Below, piece after piece: positions 48,826 to 57,766 of a DNA stretch of 64,000 nucleotides. The position numbers and the translations under genes are program-made. The notes beneath the pieces were generated by a model. That model did not search any database. It saw nothing but the letters and a program-made list of their open reading frames with translations, and was not told the DNA's origin. The stretch lies in NCBI GenBank assembly GCA_024235635.1, contig JACKMA010000003.1, positions 744,001-808,000 of the forward strand, in the 5' to 3' direction. Source of the stretch: Zoogloeaceae bacterium. Its GTDB lineage: Bacteria > Pseudomonadota > Gammaproteobacteria > Burkholderiales > Rhodocyclaceae. How positions within the stretch are numbered: the stretch's first letter is position 1; the number at the start of each line of letters is the position of its first letter.

Positions 48826-49113
48826 ATGACCCGCAGCATTCTCAAGTTGGCAACCCTCGTCGTGGCAGTCATTGCGGCTGCACTGGCGCTGAATCCGTCA
48901 CCGGAGATGCACCGGGAGACGATCAGCCGGGCACTGTCGTCCCGCAGCGAGATCGCATCGCTGCTCCGGCTCGGTCGCCTCACCGCATTCTTCTCCGAAT
49001 ACCATTCGCTGGCCGTTGCTTCGTACACCACGGTCGATGGCAAGGTGGTCTCGATCGGCGCGTTCGGCTACGTCCACGTGCGCGATCGAGACGTCGGTCG
49101 CGCAATCGACTGA
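48826..49113 (+). CDS. Small exported or membrane-anchored protein of unknown function
   Basis: The protein has 95 residues from ATG 48826. One hydrophobic helix lies at residues 8-22, followed by NPSPEMHRETISRALS and a C-terminal part ending in VVSIGAFGYVHV. This resembles small DUF4359-type proteins, a weak judgement made by eye. It would be anchored in the inner membrane facing the periplasm. Frame open from 48790 without better start. No operon partner is evident. Confidence 0.5.
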   Translation: MTRSILKLATLVVAVIAAALALNPSPEMHRETISRALSSRSEIASLLRLGRLTAFFSEYHSLAVASYTTVDGKVVSIGAFGYVHVRDRDVGRAID

Positions 49114-49135
49114 ACCGACCCGGACGTGACCGGTG

Positions 49136-50083
49136 TCAGCGGCCGATACCGGTCAGGTAGTCCGGCGTCGGCCCGACCGGTACGATCCCGTTCGGATTGA
49201 GGGCCTTGATCGAGTAGTAGCCGGCCTTGATGTGTTCCGGCCGTACGCTGGCGGCGAAGGCCGGAATCGCCATCAGCCGATGCAGGTAGGCCAGGACCGA
49301 CGGGTAGGCCGACAGCGGCCGCAGGTTGCACTTGAACAGGCCGTAATAGGCCAGCTCGAAGCGGATCAGCGTGACGAAGGCGCGGATGTCGCTTTCGGTG
49401 AGTTGCTCGCCGACCAGCCAGGTGCTCTGACCGAGCCGCCGCTCGAGCCAGTCCAGGGTCGCGAAGACCTGGGACACGGCCTCTTCGTAGGCCGTCTGGC
49501 TGGTCGCGAAGCCGGCGCGGTAGACGCCATTGTTGAAGTCGTCGTAGAGGCGGCCGTTGCAGGCGTCGATCGCATCGGCGAGCGCGGGGGGGCGCAGGAT
49601 GACGTCGTCACCGGCGAGTTCGCCGAAGTCCTGGTCGAGAATGCGCAGGATGTCGGACGATTCATTGTTGACGATCGTCCCTTCGCGCTTGTCCCAGAGC
49701 ACCGGCACCGTCGCCCGTCCGGTGTAGGTCGGGTCGGCGGTGCTGTAGATCTGGTGGAGATAGCGCGCGCCGTTTTCGCGATCGAGGTCGCTGCCGAATT
49801 CACCGGTGAATGCCCAGCCCTGGTCCGACAGGCGTGGGTCGACTACGCACAGGTCGACAACCGATTGCAGCCCCTTCAAGCGCAGCGCGATCAGCGTTCG
49901 ACTGGCCCACGGGCAGATGTAGGCGACGTAGAGCTGATAGCGCCCGCTTTCGGCGGCAAAGCCGCGCTCCGATGCGGCGCCGATGCGATCGCGGAAGCTC
50001 GAGCGCTGGCGCAGGAAGCGACCATCCTGATCGCTTTCCTGCACGGGTTGCCAATCGTCTGTCCAGCGTCCATTGACGAGCAC
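49136..50083 (-). CDS. Glutathionyl-hydroquinone reductase (xi-class glutathione transferase)
   Basis: The protein has 315 residues from GTG 50083, preceded by a perfect AGGAGG (the frame is open to 50266). The active-site Cys is seen in YICPWASRTLI, the hallmark of this class; the thioredoxin-like domain ends with NNESSDILRI, which binds glutathione. The C-terminal helical domain has AYEEAVSQVFATLDWLERRL and LTESDIRAFVTLIRFE. These enzymes reduce glutathionyl-hydroquinones formed in quinone detoxification. No related gene is adjacent. Confidence 0.93.
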   Translation of the reverse strand: MLVNGRWTDDWQPVQESDQDGRFLRQRSSFRDRIGAASERGFAAESGRYQLYVAYICPWASRTLIALRLKGLQSVVDLCVVDPRLSDQGWAFTGEFGSDLDRENGARYLHQIYSTADPTYTGRATVPVLWDKREGTIVNNESSDILRILDQDFGELAGDDVILRPPALADAIDACNGRLYDDFNNGVYRAGFATSQTAYEEAVSQVFATLDWLERRLGQSTWLVGEQLTESDIRAFVTLIRFELAYYGLFKCNLRPLSAYPSVLAYLHRLMAIPAFAASVRPEHIKAGYYSIKALNPNGIVPVGPTPDYLTGIGR

Positions 50084-50377
50084 GGTTGCCTCCTGAGTTC
50101 TTCGCCTGATGCGGTAGCTGCCAGGGTATTGGACAATCGAAAGGCAACAAACAGTGACCCGCGCGAAATTCTGTCCCGATAAATGCAACAGTAGAACATC
50201 GCGCCGACTCCCACCGGCCTCACCGCGCTCGCGCCGGGGCCGGTCGTCGTCGAACGGCCGTCGCAAATCGGCGCGCCCGCCCGCTGGTGGCGCGAATCGT
50301 TAGACTGCGGTGACGGCGGCCGGCCAAGACACCCTCGGCCCGGTCCGGGATGCCGCTGAAACCCACGGAGGACGACG

Positions 50378-50887
50378 ATGGGCTACGACCGCAGTTACTC
50401 CCGCGAAGAGATCCATCAGATGCTCTACCTGAGCGAGCGGCGCCTGCGGCCCACCGCGCCAGTGGCCAAGGCCCATACCGGCCACGCGATCAGCCAGCAT
50501 ACGGAACAGCGCGACGATCCCTTCGATCGTCGCCACATCCGCCAGGACTCCACCTTCGCCAGCCGCAAGGATCTGGTGCTGGCGGTCGAGGAGGCGCTGC
50601 ACGCCAATGCGGGACAGGCCGAACTGGCGACGCTCAACAGCCATGGCGTCGATAGTTGCAAGATCGCGTTCCAGCTCAGCGCCACCCAGGGACGCATTCG
50701 CGCCGACGTGGTGTTGAACCCGATGGCCAAGGTGGGCAAGAAGCAAGTGCCGGCCCAGGGCCCGGCGCAATATCTTCGCAACGTGCCGGTGAACTCGGTG
50801 GTGCTGATCATCGACAAGCTGGCGCCGCCCGAATCCTGGGCACCGCTCCATTTCCAGACCGCTTTCCCGAAGGACGTGGACCATTAG
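50378..50887 (+). CDS. Hypothetical protein with features of polymorphic-toxin RNase domains
   Basis: The protein has 169 residues. GGAGGACGACG precedes ATG 50378. It has no signal or membrane helix. Three stretches recall the C-terminal nuclease domains of contact-dependent toxins: GHAISQHTEQ (paired His), DSTFASRKDLVLAVEEAL and a final WAPLHFQTAFPKD. Those toxins usually carry long secretion domains and an immunity gene next to them; neither is present. It could be an orphan domain or an unrelated family. I would not name it from this sequence alone. Confidence 0.55.
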   Translation: MGYDRSYSREEIHQMLYLSERRLRPTAPVAKAHTGHAISQHTEQRDDPFDRRHIRQDSTFASRKDLVLAVEEALHANAGQAELATLNSHGVDSCKIAFQLSATQGRIRADVVLNPMAKVGKKQVPAQGPAQYLRNVPVNSVVLIIDKLAPPESWAPLHFQTAFPKDVDH

Positions 50888-50935
50888 CGCTGGCCTGACC
50901 GCAACGGTGACCGATCGCGCGACCGCAGGCCGTGT

Positions 50936-51379
50936 TCAGTAGGTCTTGTAGGGCAGGAACTTGCCGCTCATGACGATCTTTACGCGATCCCCCTTGGGAT
51001 CGGGCTCTCGCGCGATGTCCATCGAGAAGTCGATCGCGCTCATGATGCCGTCGCCGAACTCTTCGTGGATCAGTTCCTTGATCGTCGTGCCATAGACGTT
51101 GATCAGCTCGTAGAAGCGGTAGATCAACGGGTCGGTCGGCACCGCGGTCGGCAGCGAGCCCTTGTACGGTACCTCCTGCAGCACCGCGACAGCGTCTTCG
51201 GGCAGCTCCAGCAGGTTGCCGATGGTGCCGGCCTGGGCGTCGCTCAGCGCCATCTGGCCGAGCAGTGCCGCGGTCGTCCATTCCTTGCTGAGTTCGAGCG
51301 CCTCGCCGAGATGGCGCCACGAGAGCTTCTTGCGTCGCTTGGCGTCGAGGATCAGTTGCGTGGCTTGGTCGCGCGTCAT
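50936..51379 (-). CDS. cynS: Cyanate hydratase (cyanase)
   Basis: The protein has 147 residues. The catalytic triad of the decamer is visible: R88 and E91 in YRFYELINVYGTTIKEL, and S114 in GIMSAIDF. The N-terminal helical part (TRDQATQLILDAKRRKKLSW) and the end MSGKFLPYKTY match CynS. It converts cyanate and bicarbonate to carbamate and CO2, giving ammonia and CO2. ATG 51379 follows GGAG. The usual partners cynT (carbonic anhydrase) and cynX or a nitrate/cyanate transporter are not adjacent. Confidence 0.95.
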   Translation of the reverse strand: MTRDQATQLILDAKRRKKLSWRHLGEALELSKEWTTAALLGQMALSDAQAGTIGNLLELPEDAVAVLQEVPYKGSLPTAVPTDPLIYRFYELINVYGTTIKELIHEEFGDGIMSAIDFSMDIAREPDPKGDRVKIVMSGKFLPYKTY

Positions 51380-51638
51380 GGCATTTCTCCGAATCGGGGT
51401 GAGTGAGATCGGCGGCAGCGCGCGATCGCCGTCAGTCCGCGACCTGCCGCCACACGTGATGTCGTCGCCTGGGCGCGCAAGGATCGCGCCAAGCCGGTCG
51501 CGGCCCGGATGAGCGGATTCCTGGGACATGCCGCACCGTCAGCAGACGTCACCGGCATCGAAACGGTGCATCGGCGCATGGGTTGCCCGATCGCGGTGCG
51601 TCGGCCCGTGAAGTCGCCGCTGGCGCCCGAAGGCGCGC

Positions 51639-51669
51639 AAAAAAAGGGGAAGGCCATGTGGCCTTCCCC
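51639..51669 (-). terminator. Intrinsic terminator of the actP operon
   Basis: On the minus strand a perfect 10-bp stem GGGGAAGGCC / GGCCTTCCCC (51669-51660 and 51655-51646) closes a four-base loop and is followed by seven T (51645-51639). It lies 57 bases downstream of the actP stop, as expected of a rho-independent terminator. Confidence 0.92.
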
Positions 51670-51725
51670 CGAGGCCGGCCGTTGCCGGCCGGGCCCTTAC
51701 GTGACGGCGATGATGCCGTTCGCGA

Positions 51726-53408
51726 TCAGTGCTCCGATGCGGCGGCGGCGCCGATTCCGGTTTCGGAACGCACTTCCTGCGCGTCGTAGGCCAGCTTCTC
51801 GCGTGCGGCCTGGGCGCTGCTGTCGAGCAGCGAGAACAGCCAGATGCCGACGAAACCGGCGGTCACCGAGAACAGGGCCGGCGACTTGTACGGGAAGAGC
51901 GCCTCTGCGTTGTGGAAGATGTCCACCCAGATCGACTTCGACAGGATGGTCAGCACCACGGCGGTGATCAGGCCGATGAAGCCGCCGATGAAGGCGCCGC
52001 GGGTGGTGGTTCCCTTCCACAGCACCGACATGAACAGCACCGGGAAGTTGGCCGAGGCCGCGATCGCAAACGCCAGCGACACCATGAACGCGATGTTCTG
52101 CTTCTCGAAGGCGATGCCGAGAATCACCGCGACGATGCCGAGAATCACCGTGGTCACGCGCGACACGCGGAGCTCGGCACCGGCCGGAGGGTTGCCTTTG
52201 CAGATCACCGACGCGTAGAGGTCGTGAGCGACCGCCGATGCACCCGACAGGGTCAGACCGGCGACCACGGCGAGAATCGTCGCGAAGGCGACCGCCGAGA
52301 TGAAGCCGAGGAAGACGTTGCCGCCGACTGCGCTGGCGAGGTGGATTGCCGCCATGTTGTTGCCGCCGATCAGCTTGCCGCCCTCGCTGACCAGGGTGCC
52401 GCCCTCGGTGAATGCCGAGTTGGTACCGACCAGCACGATCGCGCCGAAGCCGATGATGAAGGTCAGCACATAGAAGTAGCCGATCCAGGTGGTGGCCCAG
52501 AACACCGACTTGCGGGCTTCCTTGGCATTCGGCACGGTGAAGAATCGCATCAGCACGTGGGGCAGGCCCGCCGTACCGAACATCAGCGCCATGCCGAACG
52601 AGATCGCCGAGATCGGATCGGTGATGAAGTTGCCCGGCGACATGATGGTCTCGCCCTTGGTGTGCACTTCGGTCGCCTTGGCGAACAGCGCTTCAGGACT
52701 GAAGTTGAAGGCCGATAGCACCATCAGCGACATGAACGTGGCGCCGCAGAGCAGCAGGACGGCCTTGATGATCTGAACCCAGGTGGTGGCCAGCATGCCG
52801 CCGAACAGCACGTACATCATCATCAGCGCGCCGACCAGCACCACCGCGATCCAGTAGTCGAGGCCGAACAGCAGCTTGATCAGCTGCCCTGCACCGACCA
52901 TCTGCGCGATCAGGTAGAAGGCGACCACGACCAGCGTGCCCGACGCTGCCAGCGTCCGGATCGGCGTCTGCCCGAGGCGGTAGGAGGCGACATCGGCGAA
53001 CGTGAACTTGCCGAGGTTACGCAGCCGCTCCGCCATCAGGAACATGATCACCGGCCAACCGACCAGGAAGCCGATCGAGTAGATCAGGCCGTCGTAGCCA
53101 TTCAGGAACACCGCGGCCGAGATGCCGAGGAAGGAAGCTGCCGACATGTAGTCGCCGGCGATCGCAAGGCCGTTCTGGAAGCCGGTGATGCCGCCGCCGG
53201 CGGTGTAGAAGTCGGACGCCGAGGTGGTCTTCTTGGCGGCCCACTTGGTGATGCCCATCGTGAAGATCACGAAGGCGATGAACATCGCGATCGCGGTGAT
53301 GTTCAGCGGCTGCTTCTCGGCGGGTCCCTCGAGGGCGCCGGCGGCGAGCGCAAATCCGGAGAACGAGGCCAGCGCGAGCGCGCCCAGCAGCTTGTGTTGG
53401 CGCGTCAT
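51726..53408 (-). CDS. actP: Cation/acetate symporter ActP
   Basis: The protein has 560 residues of the sodium:solute symporter family with about 13 helices and a signal-like first segment. Family stretches: SDFYTAGGGITGFQNGLAIAGDYMSAASFLG (core GLAIAGDYMSAASFLG), GLPHVLMRFFTVPNAKEARKSV and SGASAVAHDLYA. It brings acetate and related short acids into the cell with Na+. ATG 53408 shares one base with the DUF485 stop (TGATG), so the two genes are translationally coupled. A strong terminator follows. Confidence 0.95.
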   Translation of the reverse strand: MTRQHKLLGALALASFSGFALAAGALEGPAEKQPLNITAIAMFIAFVIFTMGITKWAAKKTTSASDFYTAGGGITGFQNGLAIAGDYMSAASFLGISAAVFLNGYDGLIYSIGFLVGWPVIMFLMAERLRNLGKFTFADVASYRLGQTPIRTLAASGTLVVVAFYLIAQMVGAGQLIKLLFGLDYWIAVVLVGALMMMYVLFGGMLATTWVQIIKAVLLLCGATFMSLMVLSAFNFSPEALFAKATEVHTKGETIMSPGNFITDPISAISFGMALMFGTAGLPHVLMRFFTVPNAKEARKSVFWATTWIGYFYVLTFIIGFGAIVLVGTNSAFTEGGTLVSEGGKLIGGNNMAAIHLASAVGGNVFLGFISAVAFATILAVVAGLTLSGASAVAHDLYASVICKGNPPAGAELRVSRVTTVILGIVAVILGIAFEKQNIAFMVSLAFAIAASANFPVLFMSVLWKGTTTRGAFIGGFIGLITAVVLTILSKSIWVDIFHNAEALFPYKSPALFSVTAGFVGIWLFSLLDSSAQAAREKLAYDAQEVRSETGIGAAAASEH

Positions 53409-53713
53409 CACTTGACCTCCTTGACCAGCTCTTCGGTCATTTCGTCGAACTCACTGTTGGCACGCCGGACGTAAATGCCGGTCAGGATCACCGTGAAGAT
53501 GATGATGCCGATGCCCACCGGGATACCCACCGTCATGACCCCGTCGCCGAGCTTGATCGCCAGCAATTCCTTGTCGAAGGCGATGATCATGATGTAGCCG
53601 TAGTAGACCACCATCATGATCGCCGTCAGGATCCAGCCGAAGCGACTGCGCGTCGACACCAGTTCCTGGTAGCGCGGATTCTCCTTCATCCGCCGAACTG
53701 CTTCTTCGTTCAT
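53408..53713 (-). CDS. DUF485 membrane protein, actP partner
   Basis: The protein has 101 residues with two membrane helices (about 31-50 and 63-84) and a charged C-terminus ending in TEELVKEVK. The family is almost always encoded just before an acetate or solute symporter gene, as here, and is thought to assist it (YjcH in E. coli). GGGAGAG lies upstream of ATG 53713. First gene of the actP operon. Confidence 0.93.
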   Translation of the reverse strand: MNEEAVRRMKENPRYQELVSTRSRFGWILTAIMMVVYYGYIMIIAFDKELLAIKLGDGVMTVGIPVGIGIIIFTVILTGIYVRRANSEFDEMTEELVKEVK

Positions 53714-54384
53714 CGAATCTCTCCCTCTTGTGTTATTGCGCATCGTGTGTTGCGCTGCAGCAGCATAGTTCAGTTCGCTTACTGACAGCTTACTTGGCGC
53801 CCGTATGTCATGGCGGCCGCGATCAGTGCACCAAAAATGGGAAAGGAAGGCAAGGGCTGCGTCACAAGATTCGGAGTCAACGGAATGATTTCGGATTTTC
53901 CCCGTATTGAGCAGTCGGAGTCGACGGCGCAGGAAAGCGCTGGCAGCGGCAGGCGCGGTATCAGCGAGGCAGCCGCAGGGGTCGAAGTGGACCCGCATCC
54001 GTGGCTCGGATGACCGCTCCGGTCACGGTGCTGCCGGAGCACGGCGCGCTCTCGGCATGTGCTGCGATGCAGCAAAACGGCCGCATCGAAGTCTCTCCGT
54101 CGGCCGTTCTGCGGATGCCGATGCTGTAGGGCGGGCCGCCCCGCGCCGGCAGGTCGACCATCATCGGCCCCGAGTCATGCCGGTGGCGACGTGACGGATC
54201 ATTGCTATTCGCGCGAGCGCTGCCGGAACGTCAGCGAACCAGTCCGCGCGATGCGTCTGGCGAGATGATCGAATGGACGCCGTTTCCCGAAGACCTGGCT
54301 GCCCGCTGTCCGGCATCGGCGCCTGTTGGTTCGCCTGGACAACATCCCGGTTCGACGGTATCCGAGCTACACCGTGGCTGGATC
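53714..54384. other. 671-base stretch without a recognisable gene
   Basis: It holds the promoter side of the DUF485-actP operon (the AT-richer first 130 bases) and the 3' side of the NADP-binding protein gene. Open frames here are shadows or Arg/Pro-rich. I find no RNA gene, repeat or DnaA box. Confidence 0.4.
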
Positions 54385-55116
54385 TCAATCGAGGCCGAGC
54401 GTTCGCCGCAGTTCGGCCGCGGTCATCGCGCGTCCGAAGACCTCGGAGCCGACGTCGAACTTTCGCGCGTCGGCCAGCGGGCCGACGATCACCGCATCGA
54501 AGCCCGCGTCCTCGACCAGGCGGCGTGCCGTCGCCAGCGCATCCCGATCGTCGCCTGCGAGTGCGACGGCGACGCGTTCGCCGGCACGATGGGCTTCGCT
54601 GCGCAAGCGTTGATGCGGAATCGACGTGAATGCCCGCACCAACCGCGCGCCTGGCAAATACGCCGCCGACGCGAGGCCGGCGCCCTTGGCCCGGGCCAGA
54701 TGGGCCATGTCGCCGTCCCGACCCGGAAACGGGTTGCCGGTCTCGAGGACCACCTTGCCTGTGATCAGGTGCGCGAGGTCGCGGCCGACCTGCGGCAGCG
54801 CGCCATAAGGGACCGAGACCAGCACCACCTCGCCGAAAGCCGCCGCCTGGACCGGTGTGCCGGTGCGAACTTGCGCCCCGAGCCGGTTCGCCAGTGCTTC
54901 GAGCCGCTCGGGATGGCGGGACGAGATCACCAGTTGGTGCCCGGCACCGGCCCACAGTTCGGCCAGCGCCCCGCCGATACGCCCGGTACCGACGATACCG
55001 ATGCGCAGATGAGTGCCGTCCGCCCGGGCGGACGGCAGCAATGTGATGCACAGGGACAGTGCCAGCGCCGCGCGCCACAGCAGACGCCGCGTCGGCTCGA
55101 CATGGTGGCGGCTCAT
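54385..55116 (-). CDS. Exported NADP-binding oxidoreductase (F420-dependent-like)
   Basis: The protein has 243 residues. The Rossmann motif LRIGIVGTGRIGGALAELW and the arginine-bearing SSRHPERL after strand 2 point to NADP(H), and VVLETGNPFPGRDGD with AFTSIPHQRL match the F420-dependent NADP reductase-like family. Unusually, residues 1-32 form an N-terminal signal (RRLLWRAALALSLC, cleavage near SARA), so the protein should be periplasmic. ATG 55116 is inside a longer frame to 55170. A twin Arg at residues 10-11 could suggest Tat export of the folded cofactor-bound protein; that is inference. Confidence 0.8.
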   Translation of the reverse strand: MSRHHVEPTRRLLWRAALALSLCITLLPSARADGTHLRIGIVGTGRIGGALAELWAGAGHQLVISSRHPERLEALANRLGAQVRTGTPVQAAAFGEVVLVSVPYGALPQVGRDLAHLITGKVVLETGNPFPGRDGDMAHLARAKGAGLASAAYLPGARLVRAFTSIPHQRLRSEAHRAGERVAVALAGDDRDALATARRLVEDAGFDAVIVGPLADARKFDVGSEVFGRAMTAAELRRTLGLD

Positions 55117-55253
55117 CGCTTGCACTCCCGACAGGTGCGGCCGGCACGGGCCGGTTGCGCTTCCGTTCACTATAGGTCCCGCCGCAGACGCGTAGAAGCC
55201 GCGCCCGCTGCTGTGCGGGAACGGCTTCGGGATGGGGCGGGCGTGGCTGCCGG

Positions 55254-56093
55254 TCAGTTGGTGCGGACCGTCAGGTGGTTCATGACTTCACGCACGCCAT
55301 CGATCGCACTGGCCACCTTCTGCGCCTGGGTCGATTCCTTCTCGCTATCGACCTGGCCACTCAGCAGCACTACGCCGCGCGTGGTTTCGACGTCGATCTC
55401 GAAGGCCTCGGTGACGCTGTCGGCGGCGAGAGCGGTCTTGACCTTGGCGGTCAGCGCGGCGTCGTTGATGTAACGGGTCACGGCGCCCTTGTCCTTGCCG
55501 TCGGCGTCCTTGGCGATGATCAGTTCGTTGTCGACCTCGCGAACGCCTTCGATGCCGGCGGCGAGCTTCTCGGCCTGCTTCGATTCGGCCTCGGAATCGA
55601 CCTCGCCGCGCAGGCTGACGACGCCTCGGGTGGTCTCCACTTCGATCTCGATCGCTTCGGTGGTGGTGTCGGCCGCCAGTGCGGTCTTGACCTTGGTCGT
55701 CACCACGGTGTCCGAGACATATTGGCCGATCGCGCTCTTCTCTTCGCCGTCACCGCTGCCGACGACGGTCAGCCTGTTCATCACCCCCTCGACGCCTTCA
55801 ACCGATTGGGCGACCTTCTCGGCCTGGGCCTTCTCCTTGGCACTGTCGACCTCACCTTCGAGGAGCACGACACGGCGTGCGGTTTCGACTTCGATCTCGA
55901 TTGCGTCGGTCACCGGATCAGCCGCCAGCGCCGCCTTGACCTTGCCGGTCAGGGCCGAATCGTTGACGAACTGGGTAATCGCGCCGGGATCGGACTTCTG
56001 ATTCTCGACGGAATCGTTGGCTAGCGCGACGGTCGCGGCGGCGCCGGCAAACAGCGTGGTGGTCAGGGCAATGGCAATCGCGGTCTTCTTCAT
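55254..56093 (-). CDS. Exported protein with three BON domains
   Basis: The protein has 279 residues. GGAGGAAG precedes ATG 56093. After a signal peptide (cleavage after ALA, near residue 25) three repeats of about 75 residues follow, each with SALTGKVKAALAAD- or VTTKVKTALAAD-type helix, IEVETxRxVVxLxGxVDS and the end VExVRExxNxLxV. These are BON (OsmY-like) domains, which bind phospholipid and stabilise the envelope under osmotic stress. The unit repeat is nearly perfect at DNA level, so internal recombination is possible. Periplasmic. No operon partner. Confidence 0.93.
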   Translation of the reverse strand: MKKTAIAIALTTTLFAGAAATVALANDSVENQKSDPGAITQFVNDSALTGKVKAALAADPVTDAIEIEVETARRVVLLEGEVDSAKEKAQAEKVAQSVEGVEGVMNRLTVVGSGDGEEKSAIGQYVSDTVVTTKVKTALAADTTTEAIEIEVETTRGVVSLRGEVDSEAESKQAEKLAAGIEGVREVDNELIIAKDADGKDKGAVTRYINDAALTAKVKTALAADSVTEAFEIDVETTRGVVLLSGQVDSEKESTQAQKVASAIDGVREVMNHLTVRTN

Positions 56094-56486
56094 GACTTCC
56101 TCCGTGTATTCGCATCGGACTCGTTTCCGGCGCACAAGGCGTCGGCATCTGTCGGCATCGGCGCGCAAGAGATTGCGCTGACGCCTTGATGCGAACTCTA
56201 GATTTCGACGAAGCCGCGCCCTATCGGCGCCCGTCGCGACCGGACGTCAGCCGATGCCCACCCCTGGTAGGGGCTTTCCTACGCGGCTGTACGAGGGTCG
56301 GCGTCGGATGCGTGGCCAGGCGTGCGAGAACACGGTGGATGTCGCCTGCAGGGACCCGGTGGATGCACGGGCATATGTCCACGAAGTGCGTCGGCGGCGC
56401 AGCAAGGCAGCGCCGTGCGCCGGCGCATTGTCGCGAACCGGCAACGACCTGCGCCGCAGGTGGGACAGTCTGTGTTGCCCGAAGCT
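56094..56486. other. 393-base stretch without a gene
   Basis: It contains the upstream region of the triple-BON gene (AT-richer near 56180-56200, a possible stress promoter) and the 3' flank of the following small gene. The frames that cross it are Arg/Pro-rich chance frames. No RNA or repeat seen. Confidence 0.4.
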
Positions 56487-56804
56487 TCAGGCGCCGAGCA
56501 GGCGCTTCAGCCAGCCGAGCAGTCCGCCACCCGACGAGGGCTGGCTGGCCACTGCGGCGTCGGGACGCGGTGGTGGCGCGCTGGCCGCCCTGGCTCCGGG
56601 CTGCGCCGGTGCCGCCGGCTGCGCGGAAGGTCGTGGCGTCGCCCTCGCGGTGGCGCCCGCGGCGGGCGCTGCGGACCGTTGTTGCAGCTGCATGTAGTGA
56701 CGCTTCAGGACCGAGTCGGTCGGCGGCAAGCCGAGTTGCCGGTTGCGCTCGGTCTCGGCATGGCGCCGCAGGACGGAGTCTTCGGGAAGGGCGTCTGCGC
56801 TCAT
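56487..56804 (-). CDS. Small protein with Ala/Pro linker and C-terminal amphipathic tail
   Basis: The protein has 105 residues. It begins MSADALPEDSVLRRHAETE, repeats a similar unit LPPTDSVLKRHYMQLQQR, continues with an Ala/Pro/Ser-rich linker (about 50-85) and ends GGGLLGWLKRLLGA, a likely membrane-touching helix. The twofold DSVLxRH repeat near the N-terminus is distinctive. GGAG stands 10 bases before ATG 56804. Known families with this layout are small uncharacterised gammaproteobacterial proteins; I cannot assign a role. Divergent from fpr. Confidence 0.6.
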   Translation of the reverse strand: MSADALPEDSVLRRHAETERNRQLGLPPTDSVLKRHYMQLQQRSAAPAAGATARATPRPSAQPAAPAQPGARAASAPPPRPDAAVASQPSSGGGLLGWLKRLLGA

Positions 56805-56997
56805 GGACTGGTCTCCGGTGTGCAAGGCTCCCGACATCGTCACGACACCACACGCTTGCAGGCTGTCGGGACGAAGGTCCGCTGAGTCGGGTCCCGATTC
56901 TCAGCAAGAGCCGCGCCAGCCGTGCGGCCGCGAAGGGAACATCTGGTGTCGTCCTGGTTCCAACGCACTGAGCCAACGTCTCGGAGCGGATCTGCGT

Positions 56998-57750
56998 ATG
57001 AGCTGGACTGAGGGGACCGTCGTCGATCGCAAGGCGTGGACCGACCGCCACATCTCGCTGCGGATCGAGGCGTCGATCGGCCGCTTCCAGCCGGGCCAGT
57101 TCATTCGGCTCGGGCTCGAAGTGGACGGCGAGATCGTCGGACGGCCCTATTCACTCGTGAATGCCCCCGACGACCCGCTGCTGGAGGTCTACTTCGACGT
57201 CGTGCCGACCGGCCCTTTGTCGCCGCGCCTGGCGGCGCTGGCGCGTGGCGACCGGCTGCGGGTCGGGACCGCCGCCTACGGCTTCCTGACCCTGTCGGAA
57301 ATGCCGGCGGGCTCCGAACTGTGGCTGATCGCCAGCGGTACCGGCGTCGGCCCCTTCGTATCGATGGTCTCCGACGGTGGCCTGTGGCGTCATTGCGATC
57401 AGCTGCGCCTGGTGCATGGTGTCCGCCACGCCGCCGAGCTCGCCTACGCCGGGCGGCTGCAGGCGCTCGAGCCGCCTGCCGGGAAAAGTTTCGCGTACGT
57501 GCCGATGCTATCGCGCGAATCCAGCGACGCCGCGCTGTCGGGCCGGATTCCGGCGGCGATCGACGACGGTCGCCTGCAACTCGCCGCCGGGCTGGGCTTC
57601 GACCAGGCGCGCAGCCGGGTCATGCTGTGCGGCAATCCGGGCATGGTCGCCGACACCATGACGGCGCTGGCCGCGTTCGGACTGGCGCGCCACCGCCGAC
57701 GCGAGCCGGGTCAGATCCTGATCGAGGAGTACTGGTCGCGACCCGACTGA
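56998..57750 (+). CDS. fpr: Ferredoxin-NADP+ reductase
   Basis: The protein has 250 residues, as usual for the bacterial FNR subclass I. The FAD motif GRPYSLVNAPDDP, the NADP motif IASGTGVGPFVSMV and VMLCGNPGMVADT are all present, and the C-terminus ends IEEYWSRPD with the aromatic residue near the flavin. It passes electrons between NADPH and ferredoxin or flavodoxin, often in oxidative stress. ATG 56998 follows GGAGCGGA. A longer frame to 56743 antisense to the small gene was rejected. Convergent with the FKBP gene. Confidence 0.93.
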   Translation: MSWTEGTVVDRKAWTDRHISLRIEASIGRFQPGQFIRLGLEVDGEIVGRPYSLVNAPDDPLLEVYFDVVPTGPLSPRLAALARGDRLRVGTAAYGFLTLSEMPAGSELWLIASGTGVGPFVSMVSDGGLWRHCDQLRLVHGVRHAAELAYAGRLQALEPPAGKSFAYVPMLSRESSDAALSGRIPAAIDDGRLQLAAGLGFDQARSRVMLCGNPGMVADTMTALAAFGLARHRRREPGQILIEEYWSRPD

Positions 57751-57766
57751 CGGGTCGCGACGAATT

